NCBI GenBank assembly: GCA_001599355.1
Contig: BCGQ01000002.1
Coordinates: 199,554 to 263,553 of the forward strand
Source: Nakazawaea peltata
Taxonomy: Eukaryota > Ascomycota > Pichiomycetes > Alaninales > Pachysolenaceae
DNA: 64,000 bases
Reading direction: 5' to 3'
Made by a program: the position numbers and the translations under genes. Under the pieces are notes generated by a model, which did not search any database, had not been told where the DNA came from, and worked only from the letters and a program-made list of their open reading frames with translations. Of the stretch, positions 54,984 to 64,000 are shown in pieces (position 1 is the first letter of the stretch; the number at the start of each line of letters is the position of its first letter).

Positions 54984-57515
54984 ATGTCTTTTAACGGAGT
55001 AAAAAGAAGAAGAGATGACGACGAAGACGAAGGTCAGTTCGAAGGTCAACGAATCCCTCGTCTGCCACGTTTTCAGAAAAGACAACGTCAAGAATTATCC
55101 CAAGAATTGCAATTGGCCATCAAGTTGTGTGACGATATCACCAAGCTTGGAGAAAAGCCGTTGAAAAGTTTCTGTAATGATATCAATTACATGTCGTTTC
55201 CGATCTCTGAGGAGATCCAGGAGAGTGATGAGATCAGAAATGCTCTTTTGAAGACATTTTATGCCGTCATTGTCGAGCAACCCCATAAGCTTCCTTTGCT
55301 CAGTGCTTTGTTGCACGTTTGTAACTTGAGGAACTCGATTGTTGGGAAATATATATTTGAGTATTTGCACCAGAGACTGCAGGAGTTGATTGTGGAGTTC
55401 GAGGAGGGGTCCTTGACCAAGTTGAAGTTGATTTTGAGGTTCTTTGCTATCAATAGAAAGCTTGTAATTGAGGACTCGGTTTTCAAGATTTTTGAACAGT
55501 TTTTGAATGTGCTGGTGGAGTTATCTAGGGCCACTCCAGGGGTCCGTAATGGAGTTCTGGAACTGATCTTCTATGGTGTAACCTTGTCGATTCCATATTT
55601 GAGATTTTATGGTGAATCTGCCGAGAACGTCAACAGCTTATTAGAGCTTCTGAAAGATTTTGAGATTGTTCAATTGGACTCATTATCTATGTATGAACAT
55701 TTCGATGATACTGTGGTTAAATTAGAGAAACCTTACGTTCTGAAGTCTTTAGTTTCGTTGGTATTACCTCTGGTATTGGACTCTGACTCTGTAGACTCGG
55801 TTTTCCTTTCTACTGATAAATTAATCGAGCCCTTGTTGAATGAATTGAACAATTATGAATTGACTCAACATATGCTCCCACAATTCAATATCTCTGATGA
55901 GATCTTGGCTGATAAACAAGACTCTCATTGGAAACACCATAGAATGGTCCTCGAAGTTTATACCCCGGCCTTACATGGCTTTGAAACTAAACCTTCTGTA
56001 GAATCTTATTTAGGATTATTGTTGAACGATATCTGTCAAGATATCATCCAGAATATGGAGTTCAACAAGAACAGTGTTCTGCAACAGTTAATGATGCTCG
56101 ACCAGTTCTTTGAGCCTGGCTTATTCTCGAAATTGGGATCTTCAATCGACAAATTGACCATCTTGAACGATAAAAAGAACGGTACCATTTTGGAAATCAA
56201 TCCAGAAGATCCTCTGAATGAGAAAATCCAGCTGATCATCTCGGAGATTGATTCTGAAATGGAACAAGGCTTGACTTCGACTTGGAAGATCGAGGATGTC
56301 TTGACTGAGGCCATTTTGAACTTGATTTTCAACTTACCTGAAGTCTCGACTCCAATTATCTATTTCTACACAGTTTTGGTGGAATGTTGTAGCAAAGAAT
56401 CAAAGCTGATGCTGCCGGTCTTCGGTAGAGCTATTAGATTCTTCTTTGCGAATGTCCTGCTTATGGATTTCGAGTTGAGATCGAGATATTTGGATTGGTT
56501 GGCTGTTCAGTTGAGTAATTTCAGATTCCAATGGAAATGGCATGAATGGCGTGATCATGTCCAGCAGTTGAATGGAGTTGAGCATCATCCGATCATGATT
56601 TTCATCAAGAATTTGATCCTGAAAGAGATCAGATTGAGTAATCTCAACAAGATCAAAGACACTTTACCAGAAGAGTTCTACAGTTACCTTGATATCTCAC
56701 TTTGTGATGCAGACAAGATTAAGGATTATGATACCGAGTTATTTGGAGAGTTCTGGGAAGAAAAGGAAGAGGGCAAGAAGTTGAGTTTCAAGTTTGGTTA
56801 TGAACAAAACCCGGAGAAGGAGAAGTGTGATAAGATATTTGAACTTCTTCGACTGGATATTCCCGATTTACAAGAATTCCAAACCTTAGTTGGGGAGATT
56901 GTGGAGTCTCATAATGCCAAATACGCGATTAATGTGATTTTCCAACTGAGTTGTGTCATTGGGTCAAGATCTATCTCTCACATCAAAGGATTCCTCGAAA
57001 GAAACACCGACAAGTTGATCCTGGTGTTGACCTCGATCGACGACGAAGCCAAATATCAATTTGTCGTTGAGAGTGTGCTCAGAATTTGGAATCTGGAGCC
57101 TCAAGTTGGTTTTTTGATCTTGGAGATGTTGCTCAGCAACAAAATTATCGACTCGTGGAAATTTTATTTGGATCTGATCTTTAAACATGTTCTTGTGAAT
57201 ATCAGTGCGGTCGAGTCTCTTTTAAGAGTTATGTCTAATAGAGAATTATACAATGTAGGAGAGGAAATTTTCATGGAGTTGTATAAATTGATTGAGGGAG
57301 CATTGAATGAGTTGGGACCTCAAGAAAATATCACCAGTTTATTAGAGGAGACTGATGATGCCAAATGGAAATATGCCGAATTGTTGAAATTGACTAAATC
57401 GATCATTAGAAAATATAGTGCGTATTATAAGGTTGGTGAGGAGGAAATTGATATTCAAGACACGACCACTAAGCAAATTATCAGTTCATATTTCGATGAT
57501 CTGAGAAAGTTGTAA
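54984..57515 (+). CDS. STO1: Nuclear cap-binding complex large subunit (CBP80)
   Basis: Binds Cbp20 and the 7-methylguanosine cap of nascent transcripts, aiding splicing and export. The first ATG is at 54984 (843 residues); the longer frame opens at GTG. A basic N-terminal RRRDDDEDEG and FQKRQRQ look like an NLS. An N-terminal MIF4G domain (about 45-260) and two further MIF4G-like domains follow. LSNFRFQWKWHEW near 515 is the CBP80 signature. PVFGRAIRFFF matches the S. cerevisiae protein, and the two CTG codons just before it (475, 477) align with Ala-Ile-Ala there. The S. cerevisiae gene has an early intron; I see none here. Confidence 0.95.
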   Translation: MSFNGVKRRRDDDEDEGQFEGQRIPRLPRFQKRQRQELSQELQLAIKLCDDITKLGEKPLKSFCNDINYMSFPISEEIQESDEIRNALLKTFYAVIVEQPHKLPLLSALLHVCNLRNSIVGKYIFEYLHQRLQELIVEFEEGSLTKLKLILRFFAINRKLVIEDSVFKIFEQFLNVLVELSRATPGVRNGVLELIFYGVTLSIPYLRFYGESAENVNSLLELLKDFEIVQLDSLSMYEHFDDTVVKLEKPYVLKSLVSLVLPLVLDSDSVDSVFLSTDKLIEPLLNELNNYELTQHMLPQFNISDEILADKQDSHWKHHRMVLEVYTPALHGFETKPSVESYLGLLLNDICQDIIQNMEFNKNSVLQQLMMLDQFFEPGLFSKLGSSIDKLTILNDKKNGTILEINPEDPLNEKIQLIISEIDSEMEQGLTSTWKIEDVLTEAILNLIFNLPEVSTPIIYFYTVLVECCSKESKLMLPVFGRAIRFFFANVLLMDFELRSRYLDWLAVQLSNFRFQWKWHEWRDHVQQLNGVEHHPIMIFIKNLILKEIRLSNLNKIKDTLPEEFYSYLDISLCDADKIKDYDTELFGEFWEEKEEGKKLSFKFGYEQNPEKEKCDKIFELLRLDIPDLQEFQTLVGEIVESHNAKYAINVIFQLSCVIGSRSISHIKGFLERNTDKLILVLTSIDDEAKYQFVVESVLRIWNLEPQVGFLILEMLLSNKIIDSWKFYLDLIFKHVLVNISAVESLLRVMSNRELYNVGEEIFMELYKLIEGALNELGPQENITSLLEETDDAKWKYAELLKLTKSIIRKYSAYYKVGEEEIDIQDTTTKQIISSYFDDLRKL

Positions 57516-59074
57516 GTATGTATAATAAGAGGTTATGCGAATGAGTGTAGATAGTGTAGAGAAGGTATTTCAGTAAGTGTATCCAGTTAGGGAAGTGAAT
57601 TCCAACTATTCGATCAACGTTCTGTCAGAATCCATGGTTACGAAGTGCGTTTTACGGATATAAATCGTGTCTTTAAATTTCGCGTTGTGTCTGAGAAGGA
57701 AAAATTTTAGGTTTGGGATCGGAACGGATAGATAGGAAGTGGGTAGATACCTAGTAGACACAGGGGATGTACGGGAACCAGTTTGATTGTAAGCAGGTTG
57801 TGTGTGCTTGTAATTCGAGATATACATATTTGAAGCTGTTTTCAGTAATACTGGTTTCCTGATCTGGTAAAGAAGAAGATTGCTTAGACTGATGGATTTA
57901 GTCTTTAAGGGACTAAATTATGCAAAGAGAAAAAAAAAACACGGTGAGTTTCTATATTTAACAATAATAATATGTATTTTACGGCCTGGAAAGTGTCGGG
58001 AGCTCGGTTTCATGTAAGAGGGAGAGTAAGTTAAGTTGCAGAGACGAGGTGGAAGGGAGCAACTTCGGCCATCAAAGAAAAGAAAAGAGAGAAAAGAAAA
58101 GAGGGTATTGTTTTTAGGTTCAGGAACGGATAGAGTAGAGTAAGGGAAAGCAGTACAGTACAGTACAGAATAGAGCAGTAACGAATAGAGCAGTAACGAA
58201 TAGAACAGTACGAATAGAACAGTACGAATAGAACAGTAAGAATAGAACAGAGGTACAACAGAGGATACAACAGAGGAGACAGAGGATAGGGTAGTAAAGA
58301 ATAGCACAGTAAACGATAGCACAGTAAATGATAGTAAACGATAGCACAGTAAACGATAGAGTGAAGTTTTATGGTAGAGTGAAAATGAGATAGGTAGTAC
58401 TGTAGAGTAGTGTACTGAGCTTAGCACTGTAGTGTAGTGTAGTAGTACTGTAGTACTGTAGTAATATACTGTAGTAGTGTAGTACTGTACTGTAGAAGTG
58501 TACTGTACTGTAGTAGTGTACTGTACTGTAGTTTATGCACCTCCACCGCGTACCCTCCCCTTCTCGTGTACGCGCCTTCGCATCAAAAAATATGTTAATA
58601 TGTACAACTGAAACGATCAGAGCAAAAAAAATTTTCCCCCTACTAACATCGCCTTCTTTTCTCTCTGCAACTTATTTTTTTTTTTGATCTGGATGGATCA
58701 ACTACCTCAGTCTAATTATAGTTTTCCGTGTTTTTTTCTTTTTTAAAATTGGATTTATTTATTTGAATAACCAGTTTGTTGAAGACAGTAGGATTCGATC
58801 TTTTCATATCATTTTGAAGAGACAGTCGTATTGATTTGAATCAAGAGGTGATTCTTTTTTGTACTGGGTGATTTTAATCTACTGGAGACCTTTTGTTTTT
58901 TGGTGTTTTTTTTTGGTGTTTTGGCGTTAAATCAAAGCTTAACCGCCGTTACAAAAACTCGATAAAAACTTAACAGCGACCCTCGTCTAAAGACCTACAG
59001 TCTATTTGGACAGTTGTACAAGACCCTTCAGATTCTGTGTGTTCTCTCGTTAATCACTCACTGAATCCTTCATC
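57516..59074. promoter_or_regulatory. Long FKS1 upstream region with repeat clusters
   Basis: 1.56 kb, the longest spacer beside 1-1959. From about 58140 to 58540 it carries short tandem repeats (listed separately). From 58620 to 58920 it is T/A-rich with long T-runs, as in strong promoters with long leaders. No branch point or acceptor near the FKS1 ATG, so a leader intron is unlikely. Frames up to 169 codons on the minus strand here reflect the repeats. Confidence 0.6.
58140..58540. repeat. Compound short tandem repeats upstream of FKS1
   Basis: Left part: about six copies of a 14-15-base unit GAATAGAACAGTAC with variants. Middle: AGTAAACGATAGCAC units. Right: a dense array of ACTGTAGT/AGTACTGTA words, many self-complementary (AGTACT), able to fold back on themselves. 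Confidence 0.85.
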
Positions 59075-62000
59075 ATGTCGTATAATAACGACTATTACGA
59101 TCCCAACGCTCCGACCGATCAACCTCAACAACCTCAATATTACGCCGAGGGATATCATCCATCGGATGAAGGTTTAGATCAGTCGCAGCAAGGTGGATAT
59201 TACGATCCAAATCAGCCTCAATATGGTTATGATCAACCGCAATACGGAGATTATGATCCAAATCAACTGCAATATGGTGGCTACGATCAACAGTATATCG
59301 ATCCAAACCAACAAGGTGCTTATTATGAGCAACCAAGAGCCGGAGATGAGAACTTTTCCGACTTCAGTTATGGTCCAAATGGTGGTGTAGGTACTCCTTA
59401 TGATGGTTATGGTACTCAATATACTCCATCTCAGATGTCGTATGGATCTCCTAGATCTTCTGGAGCTTCGACTCCAATCTATGGAGCTGGTCCTTATGAT
59501 CCAAGTGCCATGGCTGCCTTGCCAAGAGACCCATATCCAGCTTGGACTGCCGATAATCAGGCCCCAGTCACTATCGAACAAATCGAAGATGTCTTTATTG
59601 ATTTGACCAACAAGTTTGGTTTCCAAAGAGACTCGATGAGAAACATGTTCGATCATTTCATGGTTTTATTGGACTCGAGATCTTCTCGTATGGCTCCTCT
59701 GCAAGCCTTGTTGTCGTTGCATGCCGATTATATCGGTGGTGACAACGCCAACTATAAGAAATGGTACTTTGCTGCCCAATTAGACTTGGACGACGAAGTT
59801 GGTTTCGCCAACATGAAGTTGGGTAAGTTAACCGGTAAGGCCAGAAAGGCCAACAGAAAGTCCAAGAAGCTGAGAAAGGCTATGCAAGAGAACGGTGAGG
59901 ATACCGAACGTACCATCACCGCTTTGGAAGGTGATAACTCTTTGGAAGCTGCCGACTACAGATGGAAGGCCAAAATGAATCTGTTGACGCCAATGGAAAG
60001 AGTTAGACAAATCGCCTTGTATTTGTTATTGTGGGGTGAAGCTAACCAAGTGAGATTTGTTCCGGAATGTTTGTGTTTCATCTACAAGTGTGCCGACGAC
60101 TACTTCAACTCTCCAGCTTGCCAACAAAGACAGGAGCCTGTCCCAGAAGGTGACTACTTGAACAGAGTCATCACTCCATTATACCGTTTCATCAGATCTC
60201 AAGTTTACGAGGTCCAAGATGGTCGTTTCATCAAGCGTGAAAAAGACCATAACAAGGTTATCGGTTATGACGATGTCAACCAATTGTTCTGGTACCCAGA
60301 AGGTATCTCCAAGATCATCTTTGAAGATGGTTCTAGATTGGTCGAGGTTCCTCTGGCCGAACGTTACTTGAGATTGGGTGAATGTGATTGGAACAATGTC
60401 TTCTTCAAGACTTATAAAGAAGTTAGATCTTGGTTGCATTTCATCACCAACTTCAACCGTATATGGGTCATCCATGGTTCTGTCTACTGGATGTACACTC
60501 TGTACAACTCTCAAACTTTATATACCAAGGACTATGTCTACTTGGTAAATAATAAACCATTACCATCCTCGACTTGGTCTGCTTGTGCTTTGGGTGGTAC
60601 TTTTGCTTGTGTCATCCAAATCTGTGCTACTCTTTTCGAATGGATGTTTGTTCCTCGTGCTTGGGCTGGTGCTCAACATTTGACCAGAAGATTGATGTTT
60701 TTGATTTTAATCCTCTGTGCCAACTTGGCTCCAGTTATCTTTGTCTTCTCTTGGGCTGGTTTGACTTACTACTCTAAGCTGGCGTATGCTGTCTCTATTG
60801 TCGTATTCTTCATCTCGGTCTTCACCGTTGTCTTCTTTGCCGTTATGCCTTTGGGTGGTTTGTTCACTTCTTATATGAAGAAGAGTTCCAGAAGATATGT
60901 TTCTTCGCAAACTTTCACCGCCTCCTTCGCTAAGTTGCACGGTTTGGACATGTGGTTATCTTATTTATTATGGTTCTTAGTCTTCTTAGCTAAGTTGGCT
61001 GAATCTTACTTCTTCTTGACCTTGTCCTTGAAGGATCCAATTAGAGAGTTGTCTACTATGACCATGAGATGTCACGGTGAGAAATGGTACAATGATGTTC
61101 TTTGTAAGCAACAACCAAAGATTGTCTTGGGTTTGATGTACCTGACCGATTTCATCTTGTTCTTCTTGGATACTTATATGTGGTACATTGTCTGTAACTG
61201 TGCCTTCTCTGTTGGTAGATCTTTCTACTTGGGTATTTCCATCTTGACTCCATGGAGAAATATCTTCACCAGATTGCCAAAGAGAATCTACTCCAAGGTT
61301 TTGGCTACTACCGACATGGAGATCAAGTACAAACCAAAGGTTTTGATCTCTCAAGTTTGGAATGCCGTTGTTATTTCCATGTACAGAGAGCATTTATTGG
61401 CTATTGACCACGTCCAAAAGTTGTTGTACCACCAAGTCCCAAGTGAAATTGAAGGTAAGAGAACTTTGAGAGCTCCAACCTTCTTTGTCTCTCAAGATGA
61501 TAACAACTTTGAGAATGAATTCTTCCCAGCTAACTCCGAAGCCGAACGTCGTATCTCTTTCTTCGCTCAATCTTTGGCTACTCCAATCCCAGAACCTTTA
61601 CCAGTCGACAACATGCCAACTTTCACTGTTTTCACTCCTCATTATTCCGAGAAGATCTTGCTTTCTTTACGTGAGATTATCAGAGAAGATGGTCAATACT
61701 CCAGAGTTACTGTTTTGGAATATTTGAAGCAATTGCACCCAGTCGAATGGGACTGTTTCGTCAAGGACACCAAGATTTTGGCTGAAGAGACCGCTGCCTA
61801 CGAAAACGAGGGTGACGAAGAGAAGGATGACAACTTGAAGTCCCAAATCGACGATTTACCATTCTACTGTATTGGTTTCAAGAGTGCTGCTCCAGAGTAC
61901 ACTTTGAGAACCAGAATCTGGGCCTCCTTGAGATCTCAAACCTTGTATAGAACTGTCTCTGGTTTCATGAATTACGCCAGAGCCATCAAATTGTTGTACC

Positions 62001-64000
62001 GTGTTGAAAACCCTGAGATTGTCCAAATGTTCGGTGGTAATGCCGAAGGTTTGGAGAGAGAATTGGAGAGAATGGCTAGAAGAAAGTTCAAGTTTGTTGT
62101 CTCCATGCAAAGATTGTCCAAATTCTTGCCTGAAGAGTTGGAGAACGCCGAGTTCTTGTTACGTGCTTACCCTGACTTACAAATTGCTTACTTAGACGAA
62201 GAACCTCCATTACAAGAAGGTGACGAGCCAAGAGTTTACTCTGCCTTGATCGATGGTCACTGTGAGATCATGGAGAACGGTAGAAGAAAACCAAAGTTCA
62301 GAATCCAAATGTCCGGTAACCCAATCTTGGGTGACGGTAAGTCCGATAACCAGAACATGGCCGTCATCTTTACCCGTGGTGAATACTTGCAATTGATCGA
62401 TGCTAACCAAGATAACTATTTGGAAGAGTGTCTTAAGATCAGATCTGTCTTGGCTGAATTTGAAGAATTGAACGTTGAACATGTTAACCCTTACGCTCCA
62501 GGTTTGAAGAAGGAAACTACTCAAACTCACCCAGTTGCTATCGTCGGTGCCAGAGAATATATCTTCTCTGAGAACACCGGTGTCCTTGGTGATGTTGCTG
62601 CCGGTAAGGAACAAACCTTTGGTACTTTGTTCGCCAGAACATTGGCCCAAATTGGTGGTAAGTTACATTATGGTCACCCTGATTTCTTGAACCAGATCTT
62701 CATGAACACCCGTGGTGGTGTCTCTAAAGCTCAGAAAGGTTTACATTTGAACGAAGATATCTATGCTGGTATGAACGCTATGTGTCGTGGTGGTAGAATT
62801 AAGCACTGTGAATATTATCAATGTGGTAAAGGTAGAGATTTAGGTTTCGGTTCCACCTTGAACTTCACCACCAAGATTGGTGCTGGTATGGGTGAACAAA
62901 TGTTATCGAGAGAATACTACTACTTGGGTACCCAATTGCCATTGGACCGTTTCTTGTCTTTCTACTATGCTCACCCTGGTTTCCATATCAACAATATCTT
63001 CATTACCATCTCTGTCCAATTGTTCATGTTGACCTTGGTTAACTTGAACTCTTTGGCTCACGAGGCTATCATCTGTTACTACAATAAGAACCAACCTATC
63101 ACCGATCTTCATATCCCATACGGTTGTTACAACTTGTCTCCAGCCGTGGACTGGATTCGTCACTATACTTTGTCGATTTTCATTGTCTTCTTCATCTCTT
63201 TCATCCCATTGGCTGTCCAAGAATTGATCGAACGTGGTGTCTGGAAGCTGACTCAAAGATTCTTCAAGCATCTTTGTTCATTGTCTCCAATGTTTGAAGT
63301 CTTTGTTGCTCAAATTTACTCCTCGTCTTTGATCGCCGACATGACCGTTGGTGGTGCTCGTTATATCTCCACCGGTAGAGGTTTCGCCACTGCCAGAATT
63401 CCATTCTCCTTGTTGTACTCGAGATTCGCCGAGAGTGCCATTTACATGGGTGCTAAGAGTATGTTGATGTTGTTGTTCGGTACCGTTGCTCATTGGCAGC
63501 CAGCTTTGTTGTGGTTCTGGGCTTCTTTGTCCGCCTTGATGTTCTCTCCATTCATCTTCAACCCTCACCAATTTGCTTGGGAAGATTTCTTTGTCGATTA
63601 CAGAGATTACATCAGATGGTTGTCTCGTGGTAACACTAAATGGCACAAGAACTCTTGGATCGGTTACGTTAGATTGTCTAGATCTAGAATTACCGGTTTC
63701 AAGCGTAAGTTGATTGGTGATGCTTCTGAAAAGGCTGCCGGTGACGCTCCAAGAGCTCATCGTTCCAACATTTTGATCGCCGACACCATCCCATGTTTGA
63801 TCTACACCGCTGGTTGTTACGTTGCTTACACTTATGTCAATGCTCAAACTGGTGTTTCTGACAAGGATGCTCAAATTGTCAACTCGACTTTACGTATTGT
63901 CATTTGTTCTTTACTGCCAGTTGTCATTAACATTGGATGTTTGTTCTTCCTTCTTGCCTTGTCTTGTTGTTCTGGTCCAATTTTCAGTGTCTGCTGTAAG
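59075..64000 (+). CDS. FKS1: Beta-1,3-glucan synthase catalytic subunit (5' part, runs off window)
   Basis: GT48 plasma-membrane enzyme that makes the main cell-wall glucan from UDP-glucose; Rho1 is its regulator. 1642 codons are present with no stop; about 230-260 residues of the usual roughly 1880-1900 are missing beyond 64000. A Tyr/Gln/Asp/Pro-rich N-terminal tail (1-130) precedes the Fks1 domain; the first membrane bundle starts near residue 470. The cytosolic catalytic core includes [20 protein letters not shown] and [19 protein letters not shown]. Echinocandin hot spot 1 reads FLTLSLKDP (residue 647 on) and hot spot 2 DWIRHYTL, each differing from the usual Arg-bearing form. Two CTG codons (residue 690, and 63248-63250) align with Ala in S. 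cerevisiae. Confidence 0.97.
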   Translation, partial: MSYNNDYYDPNAPTDQPQQPQYYAEGYHPSDEGLDQSQQGGYYDPNQPQYGYDQPQYGDYDPNQLQYGGYDQQYIDPNQQGAYYEQPRAGDENFSDFSYGPNGGVGTPYDGYGTQYTPSQMSYGSPRSSGASTPIYGAGPYDPSAMAALPRDPYPAWTADNQAPVTIEQIEDVFIDLTNKFGFQRDSMRNMFDHFMVLLDSRSSRMAPLQALLSLHADYIGGDNANYKKWYFAAQLDLDDEVGFANMKLGKLTGKARKANRKSKKLRKAMQENGEDTERTITALEGDNSLEAADYRWKAKMNLLTPMERVRQIALYLLLWGEANQVRFVPECLCFIYKCADDYFNSPACQQRQEPVPEGDYLNRVITPLYRFIRSQVYEVQDGRFIKREKDHNKVIGYDDVNQLFWYPEGISKIIFEDGSRLVEVPLAERYLRLGECDWNNVFFKTYKEVRSWLHFITNFNRIWVIHGSVYWMYTLYNSQTLYTKDYVYLVNNKPLPSSTWSACALGGTFACVIQICATLFEWMFVPRAWAGAQHLTRRLMFLILILCANLAPVIFVFSWAGLTYYSKLAYAVSIVVFFISVFTVVFFAVMPLGGLFTSYMKKSSRRYVSSQTFTASFAKLHGLDMWLSYLLWFLVFLAKLAESYFFLTLSLKDPIRELSTMTMRCHGEKWYNDVLCKQQPKIVLGLMYLTDFILFFLDTYMWYIVCNCAFSVGRSFYLGISILTPWRNIFTRLPKRIYSKVLATTDMEIKYKPKVLISQVWNAVVISMYREHLLAIDHVQKLLYHQVPSEIEGKRTLRAPTFFVSQDDNNFENEFFPANSEAERRISFFAQSLATPIPEPLPVDNMPTFTVFTPHYSEKILLSLREIIREDGQYSRVTVLEYLKQLHPVEWDCFVKDTKILAEETAAYENEGDEEKDDNLKSQIDDLPFYCIGFKSAAPEYTLRTRIWASLRSQTLYRTVSGFMNYARAIKLLYRVENPEIVQMFGGNAEGLERELERMARRKFKFVVSMQRLSKFLPEELENAEFLLRAYPDLQIAYLDEEPPLQEGDEPRVYSALIDGHCEIMENGRRKPKFRIQMSGNPILGDGKSDNQNMAVIFTRGEYLQLIDANQDNYLEECLKIRSVLAEFEELNVEHVNPYAPGLKKETTQTHPVAIVGAREYIFSENTGVLGDVAAGKEQTFGTLFARTLAQIGGKLHYGHPDFLNQIFMNTRGGVSKAQKGLHLNEDIYAGMNAMCRGGRIKHCEYYQCGKGRDLGFGSTLNFTTKIGAGMGEQMLSREYYYLGTQLPLDRFLSFYYAHPGFHINNIFITISVQLFMLTLVNLNSLAHEAIICYYNKNQPITDLHIPYGCYNLSPAVDWIRHYTLSIFIVFFISFIPLAVQELIERGVWKLTQRFFKHLCSLSPMFEVFVAQIYSSSLIADMTVGGARYISTGRGFATARIPFSLLYSRFAESAIYMGAKSMLMLLFGTVAHWQPALLWFWASLSALMFSPFIFNPHQFAWEDFFVDYRDYIRWLSRGNTKWHKNSWIGYVRLSRSRITGFKRKLIGDASEKAAGDAPRAHRSNILIADTIPCLIYTAGCYVAYTYVNAQTGVSDKDAQIVNSTLRIVICSLLPVVINIGCLFFLLALSCCSGPIFSVCCK

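Noticed and set aside
57918-58427. 169-codon minus-strand frame upstream of FKS1
   Set aside because: Mostly translated tandem repeats (Tyr/Ser/Leu/Val runs).
1-64000. CUG decoded as serine (CTG clade) or leucine
   Set aside because: The diagnostic CTG sites align with conserved Ala; Ser would be tolerated at a few but not at the CK1 GTARY or USP QDAHEF positions, and Leu at almost none.

Overview
This is nuclear DNA from a budding yeast (Saccharomycotina). It has compact, mostly intronless genes, short introns with GTAAGT/GTGAGT donors and TACTAAC-like branch points, and yeast-specific genes (FKS1, GNT1, VAN1, VAM3, FIG1, FAR11, PKR1). A complex I subunit rules out Saccharomyces and its close relatives, which lack complex I. 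The strongest taxonomic signal is the genetic code. CTG codons fall at positions where alanine is expected, several of them near-invariant: GTARY in YCK3, QDAHEF and ILALHLKRF in the ubiquitin protease, KAIAP in STO1, WKATQ in FKS1, AIKP in RPE1. This points to the CUG-Ala yeasts (Pachysolen/Nakazawaea lineage, NCBI code 26). CTG should therefore be read as Ala in every protein described here; standard translation gives Leu wrongly. No transposon, retro-element or CRISPR was found. One tRNA gene (Gly-GCC) is present.

Layout. 1-1959: gene-free purine/pyrimidine repeats. 2-8.1 kb: a UBP9/13-type deubiquitinase abutting a PRPP synthetase tail to tail, ER-anchored UBC6, DPH3, and RPS8 with a 5'-UTR intron. 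8.7-12.6 kb: a secreted GH15 glucoamylase, tRNA-Gly and a small spliced gene. 12.9-16.9 kb: RPE1, ALB1, LSM1 (spliced) and GNT1. 17-20 kb: a head-to-head pair of paralogous D-2-hydroxyacid dehydrogenases. 20-28.2 kb: the 24-kDa complex I subunit, STR3, YCK3, EAF3 and a GPI-type aspartyl protease. 28.4-37.3 kb: VAN1 and PRM15 (both spliced), a small mitochondrial-type protein, VAM3, the PTEN homologue TEP1, a membrane protein of unknown function, and LSM12 (spliced). 37.5-50.5 kb: FAR11, a siderophore transporter, SPC98, a DHA2-type MFS exporter, FIG1, PKR1 and DAP1 (two introns). 51.6-64 kb: a large coiled-coil protein, STO1 and the first 1642 codons of FKS1, which runs off the window.

Themes. 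Cell surface and secretion: GNT1 and VAN1 (protein mannosylation/GlcNAc), FKS1 (beta-1,3-glucan), the aspartyl protease and the glucoamylase. Vacuole: YCK3 and VAM3 act in the same AP-3/vacuole-fusion pathway, and PKR1 assembles the V-ATPase. RNA: LSM1, LSM12, STO1, ALB1, RPS8. Pentose/PRPP metabolism: RPE1, PRM15 and PRPP synthetase.

Regulatory DNA is readable in places: Tbf1- and Cbf1-like sites before RPS8, a Met31/32 site before STR3, GATA-factor sites before the siderophore transporter, and three near-identical 18-bp Mcm1-type CArG palindromes before the aspartyl protease, VAM3 and SPC98. Several true starts differ from the longest open frame. In STR3, YCK3, TEP1, the 35.8-kb membrane protein, FAR11, the siderophore transporter and STO1 the first real ATG lies downstream. 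In LSM1, VAN1, PRM15, LSM12, DAP1 and the 12.3-kb gene a short first exon precedes a 50-60-base intron.
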